A stretch of 64,000 nt of DNA from Ascaphus truei. Lineage: Eukaryota > Chordata > Amphibia > Anura > Ascaphidae. The translations under genes and the position numbers were made by a program. Of this stretch, positions 56,691 to 64,000 are shown one piece after another. The notes under the pieces were generated by a model that did not search any database, was not told the DNA's origin, and worked only from the letters and a program-made list of their open reading frames with translations. The stretch spans positions 71,185 through 135,184 of the forward strand of contig WSYH01001202.1 in NCBI GenBank assembly GCA_036426205.1, given 5' to 3'. Each line of letters starts with the position of its first letter. Positions within the stretch are counted from its first letter, which is position 1.

Positions 56691-57095
56691 TGTTGTGGGC
56701 TGTGGCACTGGTTCAGGGGCACTTGTTGTGGGCTGTGGCACTGGTTCAGGGGCACTTGTTGTGGGCTGTGGCACTGGTTTAGGTGCACTAGTTGTGGGCT
56801 GTGGCACTGGTTCAGGGGCACTAGTTGTGGGCTGTGGCACTGGTTCAGGGGCACTTGTTGTGGGCTGTGGCACTGGTTCAGGGGTACTTGTTGTGGGGTG
56901 TGGCACTGGTTCAGGGGCACTTGTTGTGGGCTGTGGCACTGGTTCAGGGGCACTTGTTGTGGGCTCTGGCACTGGTTCAGGGGCACTGGTTCAGGGGCAC
57001 TTGTTGTGGGGTGTGGCACTGGTTCAGGGGCACTTGTTGTGGGGTGTGGTACTGGTTCAGGGGCACTTGTTGTGGGCTGTGGCACTGGTTCAGGG
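56690..57095. repeat. Minisatellite, 33-base unit, about 12 copies
   Basis: The unit reads GGCACTGGTTCAGGGGCACT plus TGTTGTGGGCTGT. On the minus strand it codes for the 11-residue unit PVPQPTTSAPE, the frame used in the related exons. In this tract it lies inverted relative to the exon of copy D immediately to its left. Units differ by one or two bases. Open frames also occur on the plus strand (GALVVGCGTGS) only because the unit is a multiple of three without stops. Confidence 0.92.
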
Positions 57096-57104
57096 GCTAA
57101 ATAC

Positions 57105-60100
57105 GTGTTTAATACCCTAACAAGGGGCTTAGACCTTGTCTAAGGTATTTTATTGATTTGGGAATTTTCTCTTACAGCGCATCTATTTGATTTTGAAGCA
57201 AGTGTCGGCCAGAAACAGAGTGACAGAGAGAAAGCAATAATAGGTGAAAGGGGCAGGTGTCACAGATATGCTGTATAGGGGCAGAAAAAGAGAGATATAG
57301 CAATTACACACTTTATAATGACTGACTTTTAATACAACAGCTTTGTGCCCGGCTTCGCCTTGGAATGTAAATATTGAATAAATCTCCCCCCACCCCTCCC
57401 CCAGTCTGGCGGAACATCTCCCCGCGCTCCCGCCCGCGCTCCCAGCGGGTGTTGGTCTGTCTGTGAGTGTATATGTTGCCTGTCTGTTTGTGTCTCCCCT
57501 GCTTCGGAACATGTCCCCATCCCGCCTCCCCCCCTGCTGGTCGGCACATCTCCCCACTGCTGGTACATCTCCCCCAGCTAGCTGGTAAATCTCCCCTGCC
57601 CCCCTGCTGGTATATCTCCCCACGCGCTAGGTGGCACATCTCCCCCCCACATCTCACATAACACACACACACAACAACACACACACTGCCCTGATCCACG
57701 CAAGGACATTCCCCTCCCTTGTAGCCACGCCCCCCACCCCCCGTTCTGCTCTACAACATTTTTGCTGGACAGCCGAGGGAAACTTAAATGTTCATAATTT
57801 GGGAGATGAGTCACATGGAACTCAAATAGTTGCGTTGACCTACAAATTCCGCAGCAGATGTCAAGTGAAAGTTTTGTGGTGCTACGTGGTGTCGTTCTTC
57901 TGAGATTTTGAAGCTTTGGACATACAAAGAACAAATAAACGGAATCCAGCTTCGAATATAGTATAGATTTAAAATTATATATAAAAAAATATAACAATAA
58001 AATAATATACATGTTTAATATTAATTTAATGTTTATTATTGGAAAACACCGTTACATCCCACTGGTGTTGCATGAAGTGTGTGGCAAATAGAACTAGCAT
58101 CGCTCTCTTCTAATTAATACCCAATAATTTCCAGTTGGTTTAACACATGTAACTGTACATTACATCAGTGTTCGTTAAGATGTGTTTTCCATGCAGATAA
58201 TATTATATCACCATCTTTTTTCTGCTAGTACTATAAATAATTTTTCACTGTTAGTTTTACCAGTGTTGCGTTAAGGATTTGCATACAGATATATCTTAGA
58301 CCTGACGAAGGAATTTCTTCCTGAAAAGTTGTGCCCACAACTGCAACCAAAAAAATAACTTAAATGCTTTTTGACTGCTTTGAAGTTTTTTCATGTGTGA
58401 CACATTCTCGAAAATTGTATCCCTGTTGGCGTTTCTGAGGGATCACCCAGCATGATTTAGCATTGATCCTACACTGTACAAGTGCCACCTTCATCATCTG
58501 CTTTCCCATTGTTTAACCCTGCACAGATCCAAGAGGAAAACAACAAAATATTTTACTTATTTGTCCTTGTTTTTAGAACCTCTATTCTAAATATATGAAA
58601 TATTCTCCTGTCAAAACGCATTACTCCCCACTTGTCTTGAGACTTCTGACCTGAACGGCATTTTGTATCATACAGTAAATATTCTACCCTGTGCTAGCTA
58701 GTGTAGAAGTACAGAAACAAACAATGAGGCCATATTTATCAAAGGCAAATTATTCTATCATAATATTCCAAATCAGCTAAAAAGCACATATTACTAGACA
58801 TATTAACTATATATTCTGAAATGACCATGCATGAATATTTATATTGTGTTATGTTATGTGTTTTTTTATATAGTTTAGAGTCCCTGACACCATAAAAGTG
58901 TGAGTTGGGCCTATAATTTGTTTATTAGGCTGCTGCTATAAATTTAAACATTTCCCATGTGTTCTGTCTTGTGATTTGTGTGAGTTCTACTAGATTGCTC
59001 CTAGAAGCTAGAAAAGAGTTTACAAATCTCCAAGTACTGGTTTACCTCTCCTATGGGTATTGACCAGCATGACAGTTATTTAGCTTCATTGCCACAGCTG
59101 CAGCTTTTTCTTTGTTGTTACTCGGAAATAGGGATTCAGAGCCTATCTGTACTGACCTGAAAATCCTATCTATTTTCTTGCCATCTTTGCGTTCATAAGA
59201 GGATGTAACACTTGTAATCCTACGATTAACACACAGCCTCTTGAGAGCTTCAGACTCTAACGCAGAACTCTTGCAGCCAAAACAAGATTTTCAGCACATA
59301 GATCCCAAATCTAATCAAATTTCTGTAATATCAGCAATGACCTTTTATCCTATAGTGTGTTTCTGCATAGTTTAGTCCCATACCCTTATACTTGTGGCAT
59401 CTTTGCTGCATTGAGTCTAATTATTTTTAAATTGTTGAGCAATATTATACACTGATTAGATTTGAATCTGAAGTATGATGACTGTAACATAAGTGTATTT
59501 TGTGTTTTCAATAATAATAGACAAACTACTGTAACTTGAAATAGTGGAAACACTATTGATTCAATGTATGTATATTTATATAATACAAGCAATAGTGTGA
59601 GGCAAAGGAGGAAGCCAGAAACGCCATCCATAGAAAAATAAATTGAGGGCGCAATTATTTTTCTATGGATGGCGTTTCTGCTGTGCTCCTTTGCCTCACA
59701 CTATCTGCTTACTGACTTACCGGTGCAGGACTGCACCTGGGAAACCTTGGAACTTCGGATTCATTCTTGACACCCCTATGGGCAGGGTAATGGCTTGTGC
59801 CCCTCATGTTTACCTAGACCCTACATTTGGGGATACTTATGTCCTATAGGGGTTATATACTAAGACCATTGGTTGCGGCAGTCAAGTGGAACCACTAGTC
59901 TTGTGTCCCCTGGATGTATACTTTATGGACTGTAACGTATTATGATTGGTTACAGTTTTGCCATCACCGTTTGGATTATTTCTATTTACAGAAGTACTCA
60001 CCTATATTTGAGCACCATTTCTTACACAACTCTTTATTATATTCATGAAGGGCCAACACTGTCACAAGCACTTCAAAAAACCTATACATTAAGTGCAACA

Positions 60101-61910
60101 AACATAAAATCCACAATAGGTAAGGAAATCCTGACAGAGATTTTATAATCTAAGTGCTATGTTGGAGACTTAGGGCCTCATGCACAAAGCACCGAAAAGC
60201 TATTTTTCGCCATTTTTTCGCCAAAAAGCCTTTGCTATTCAGTAAGCGGCCGATAAGTGGCCAAAATCGTCATTTTTTCTTCCTGATAAAAAATTATCGG
60301 CAGGCGGCTGCCAATAACCACTTTTCGCACCTTTGCACTTTTTCAAATCGGCTGTATTCTAGTAGCCCCGATCATCTTATCGGTGCTTATTGTGCTGTTG
60401 AAACGCGTAGGGCCAGTTGTGGCTGTTGTTCCTGCAGCGTTGATTTATGAGTTCTGCCTGACATTCTCCTGCTTGCCATCTCCTGCACGGCGTGACGTCA
60501 TCTGTTCGTTCCCCGCAAACATGTCCCCGCTGGAAACCTAAACTATCTGGAGGTGTGTTCCGGGGAAAGAATACTGTGGACCTGATGATTGAGTTCCTGC
60601 TGGCAAAGATACACGAGGCTGTACTGGATGCAGTGGTGTCACGGAGCAGAGTACAGAGCAGCAGCGCTTACAGAACCTTGGAGCATGAGTATTACTCATA
60701 CAATGCTTTTTTATCTTTATGTTTGTGGATTCATTTTCTAACCTTTATGGAATTAAAAAATTTTTGCACAGTAATGCAGTAGGATTGGGCGATTTTTTCT
60801 TCTATTTTCTATAACAGGTGGAGAGGGAGGTGTTGTGTGCCCTTTAAAGAAGCAGCCTTTTTCCTGTCAGTGCTTTTCTGTTCTTGCATTTTTTGGACTT
60901 CATTTGGACTTCAAAGGATTTGTGACAAAAGTTTGTTATTGGTCCACAGCACATCTTTTTATAACTATATATGCATTTGGTGAACGTATTGATTGCACAG
61001 TTAAATATTATTATTGTCATTTAGGTTTTATATATATTTATACATTTTCTGATCATTTATTATTATACTATTGCTGTCACACCATACCCAGCGCAGTCCT
61101 TTTCTGTATATGATATATATATATATATATATATTGTATATCTATAGAGAGAGAGAGGGAGATCTCAGTATTTACACACACACACAGAGACTGTGTGTAT
61201 GTGATATATATAATATAGAGAGAGAGATATAGAGATAGTATATGTGTGTACATATATAGATCTATAGATATTATACATACACACATAGACAAAATATATA
61301 TTCATTCTCACTTACATATTAATATCTCTTACAATATTTTATACATGATACATGTAACATGATGAAGTATGAATGAAGATTATGGTAAGTAGATTTCTTA
61401 AAGGCTCAATACACAATAACACATTACATGAAACAGTAGTTAATGTGAAATGGTTAAGTAATAATGTTGTATATAAAACATCTCTCATACATGACACTAA
61501 ACTAGAATACTCAAGGTGTTAAATATACACTTAACTTGACCTAAGTGAATGTCATATTACATTAAATGCAAGTTTGGGCCTAATGTCTTATCAGTAACCA
61601 ACTGATTAATAATATGTTCTGAAACATGCCTTAAATTATTCACTGAATGCATTTGTAACATTCATATCTGTACAAGGACATACTTGAATGTTTGCAACCA
61701 TCTCTACATGATCATACATACACTGTGCATGAAAGAGTATGCATTAAACACCACAACATCACAAAAATGTTTTAGTGAAGGTTGTTATTTCTTTTTTGGT
61801 TACTTTTGAGAGCAGTCACAGGCCTGCTTGTTGCCTTTGTGATTTCTTTCCCTGTGCCAAGTACTCCTCGGCTTCACTGTAGCACTTGTTGTTGTGCTGT
61901 GGCACTGGTT
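57105..61910. repeat. Segmental direct repeat, copy 2
   Basis: Same order as 37,241-42,180: GCCCGGCTTCGCC hairpin and C-rich minisatellite (57,345-57,650), the hairpin (about 59,587-59,710), the Harbinger-type terminus (60,174-60,390), the Penelope-terminal fragment (60,395-61,090) and the AT/GA microsatellites (61,110-61,240). It is about 100 bases shorter over 4.7 kb through dispersed single-base losses. No gene is intact. Confidence 0.9.
60174..60395 (-). mobile_element. Harbinger-type 3' terminus, second copy
   Basis: GGGCCTCATGCACAAAGC at 60,174, then the GCCGATAAG and GGCTGTATTCTAGTAGCCCC series. The direct counterpart of 40,368-40,590, and like it related in inverse orientation to the right end of element R. 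Confidence 0.65.
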
Positions 61911-62475
61911 CAGGGGCACTTGTTGTGGGCTGTGGCACTGGTTCAGGGGCACTGTTGTGGGCTGTGCACTGTTCAGGGGCACTTGTTGTGGGGCTGTGGC
62001 ACTGGTTCAGGGGCACTTGTTGTGGGCTTGTGCACTGGTTCAGGGGCACTTGTTTGTGGCTGTGGCACTGGCACTGGTTCAGGGGCACTTGTTGTGGGCT
62101 GTGGCACTGGTTCAGCACTTAAGATACATTGCAACACTGGTGGAGCACTTTCTTGTGTGTGTGTTTTTGTCTTCTTCCAAAAGCTGGTGATTTGTAATTG
62201 TTGACCAATCTTTCTTTTGCGTGGCTCATTTGTAGGTGTCGGTTCAATATTTGGAACAGATGATGAAAACGGTTGGATGTTGACAGGGACCTGCACAGAA
62301 GTGACATCAAGTGTACCAGAACCATCTTGAAGGGGTGAATGATGTACTGATAGTCTGGAGAAAAAATACCACCACGTAAAGATCCATCCTCTGATGGGTT
62401 ATACTGGAATTCCTGCTCTCTTGCTGTACTCCTAAACTGATTGGCTTGGCTTACATTCAGAACCAGTGCTTGTAC
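61750..62475 (-). pseudogene. C-terminal exon of the Harbinger-type SANT protein, copy E, with minisatellite
   Basis: The minus strand reads, from about 62,300, VNIQPFSSSVPNIEPTPTNE and PRKRKIGQQLQITSFWKKTK, then HTQESAPPVLQCILSAEPVP, followed by about seven units of the PVPQPTTSAPE repeat (62,115-61,885). The basic tail (ATVKPR, GKRKSQ) before the stop is broken by single-base losses. It is the inverse copy of 56,197-56,690 and continues upstream (62,475-64,000) into the non-coding part of the inverted repeat. It shows the repeat in its normal place between the PCNA-box-like motif and the basic C terminus. Confidence 0.68.
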
Positions 62476-64000
62476 AGTGGCGGCCGACCTGAGTCTAAAT
62501 CGGCTATATCCGCGGCTCTCAGATTATCCCGGTTAGGTGCGTTTTTTTGTCGTTTTCGCCCGCAGTGAACTGCGTTATTTTCGCGTTCGTGATATTAGCA
62601 TTTTATTCTCGCTGCCTGCAATACTGCAATGCCGTGTAAAAACTCAGGGGGGCATTTGCGAGCTGTTGTCTTGGAAGTCTAATACCTTTGCGGTTCAACC
62701 TACGTCAGTACACAGTCTGTGTGCGCGCGCAGTAATTGTAAATTTGCATATTTAAAGTATACAGTACATGCATTTGCAGTGTCTATGCGTTTCAACAATT
62801 TTCAAATGAGACATACTGAGACATACTGTAGTATGTCTCAGTATGTCTCATTTGAAAATTGTTGAAACGCATAGGCGTGTACTGTACTGTAACAATGTCA
62901 CATTTCGGCATATACAGCGCTCTCCCCTCGCTCAGGATAATTAACTGCACTGCAGGGTATTTCAACTTCTTATCTTCTCTACAATGCAGTACATCTCTCT
63001 CACACCATTCCTTTGAACGTGTGTCTGGTTTCAATCGCATTCCTGCTTTACAGCAGGAATTTACTGCGCAGGCACCTGTAACTTCGCCTACCACTGCTTG
63101 CTTGCCTAAGTGAGTGACCAAAAAAATATTAATTTTTTTTTTTTATTGTAATTTTTTTTTCTCCACAAGCCTGCAAAAACCATCTTACTGTATTACGATA
63201 TTCAATCTGTGCTGTAGCTTTTGACTGCGACCCTGTGTGTTTGACTGCACATGGTTGATTTGTGTGTTTTTTACGTACTGTATTTGGGGGTGTATTAGTA
63301 TGATGAACTGCCTTTTGAAATTAAAGTATGTCTTTAGCTTTGTACTTCATGCAGCTGTACCCTGTAGCCCCCTCCCCCATGAACGCTAGCTCAAGGATTT
63401 GAAATTCCACGGAGTCGTTAATTTTCTGAATCTTGCGATTGTGTTCTTAATACGTCCATAGCCAAGCTACAAAGCCTCACTGCGCCTGCGTGTAATTCTC
63501 TTTGAGATGGGAATTTTGAGGCTTTGTTTACGGCAACGATTTGGAAAATCCCTTCTCGAATTTGATTTGCACAGAGCATCACCTCTCTATGCGCCTGTGT
63601 GTAATCCTCTTTCGGATGGGAGCTAGTTTATTCCTGCTCATGCGCCTGTAACTTCACCCACCACTGCTTGCTTGAGTGCCCCCCCAAAAAATTTTTTAAT
63701 TATGATTTTTTAACTGTTATTTTATCCACAAGCCTGCAAAAACAATCTTGATATTACGATATTAAATCTGTGCGTTTGCCTGCACATGGATGATTTGTGT
63801 GCTTTTTATGTACTGTATTTGGGGGGTTTGGGGTCAAATTACAGTATTATGATGAACAGCCTTTTGAAATTACTGTACTCTACAGTATGTTATTTCTTTG
63901 AACTGCTGCACAACTAATCCTTCATCCCTCCCCCACGCACACACACACAAACTCTTATCGACAGACACCTCCACAGAGTCATTCATTTTCTGAAGTTAGT
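62000..64000. repeat. Right arm of the large inverted repeat
   Basis: Inverse complement of 54,690-56,690, including the 62,783-62,875 hairpin; still matching at the window edge. No gene other than copy E. Confidence 0.9.
62783..62875. repeat. Near-perfect hairpin, right-arm copy
   Basis: Arms starting CTATGCGTTTCAACAATTTT and ending in its exact complement CGCATAG, with about 44 paired bases and a minimal loop at ACTGTAGT. Confidence 0.88.

Noticed and set aside
56690..57095. CRISPR-like array
   Set aside because: Units are contiguous with no spacers, and the context is a vertebrate transposon exon.
56592..57143. Long open frames across the 33-base minisatellite on the plus strand (GALVVGCGTGS repeats)
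   Set aside because: They exist because the unit is 33 bases without stops; the related exons use the opposite strand.

Overview
This window is vertebrate nuclear DNA, most likely from a frog or another amphibian with a large, transposon-rich genome. That is an inference from the repeat content: PIF/Harbinger elements with a separate Myb/SANT gene, a Tigger (pogo-type) transposon, two Penelope-like retroelements (PLEs) with GIY-YIG endonucleases, a CR1-type LINE ending in ACTATGTA repeats, and many foldback and AT microsatellite repeats. There is no bacterial operon, CRISPR array, rRNA gene or convincing tRNA gene. Coding sequence consists of transposon genes, mostly decayed, plus one forkhead-domain gene.

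Layout. (1) About 1-10,247 (minus strand) and 11,362-25,033 (plus strand) are two head-to-head copies, L and R, of one large Harbinger-like element. R runs, left to right: a terminus with ATGCAGTAAGC, a multi-exon Myb/SANT DNA-binding gene (11.8-17.2 kb, plus), a forkhead gene (18.8-19.5 kb, plus), a PIF/Harbinger DDE transposase (23.7-22.4 kb, minus), and a matching inverted terminus. L matches R in reverse up to about 220 bases before the forkhead ORF, where the window begins. L was interrupted by a 4.7-kb Penelope-like element (2.2-6.9 kb). R was interrupted by a 1.15-kb foldback element with a 14-base target duplication (12.9-14.0 kb). The most interesting hypothesis is therefore a Harbinger transposon carrying a host-derived forkhead transcription-factor gene as cargo.

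(2) 25-29.4 kb is mostly non-coding: a GC-rich 54-base minisatellite and a near-perfect 220-base palindrome. (3) 29,363-31,639 is a complete Tigger element with terminal inverted repeats, TA target duplication and a nearly intact DDD transposase. (4) 32-37 kb holds a foldback MITE, a deleted CR1 LINE and fragments with hammerhead-like motifs. (5) 37.24-42.2 kb and 57.1-61.9 kb are a direct duplication of about 4.7 kb; the second copy is riddled with single-base deletions. (6) 42.2-48.8 kb contains unclassified exon-like remnants and a 350-base tandem duplication. (7) 48.84-54.08 kb is a Penelope-like element whose RT/GIY-YIG core lies between two long inverted arms. (8) 54.7-56.7 kb and 62.0-64.0 kb are arms of a large inverted repeat that runs off the window; each holds a copy of the same Harbinger-type C-terminal coding exon with an 11-residue-coding minisatellite and a PCNA-box-like motif.

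A recurring RNA-level theme is the motif CTGANGA - stem - GAAA, the hammerhead ribozyme core, found in or beside Penelope-like sequence at several places. The best example, at 6,215-6,252, has a perfect 5-bp stem I and a GUC cleavage triplet.
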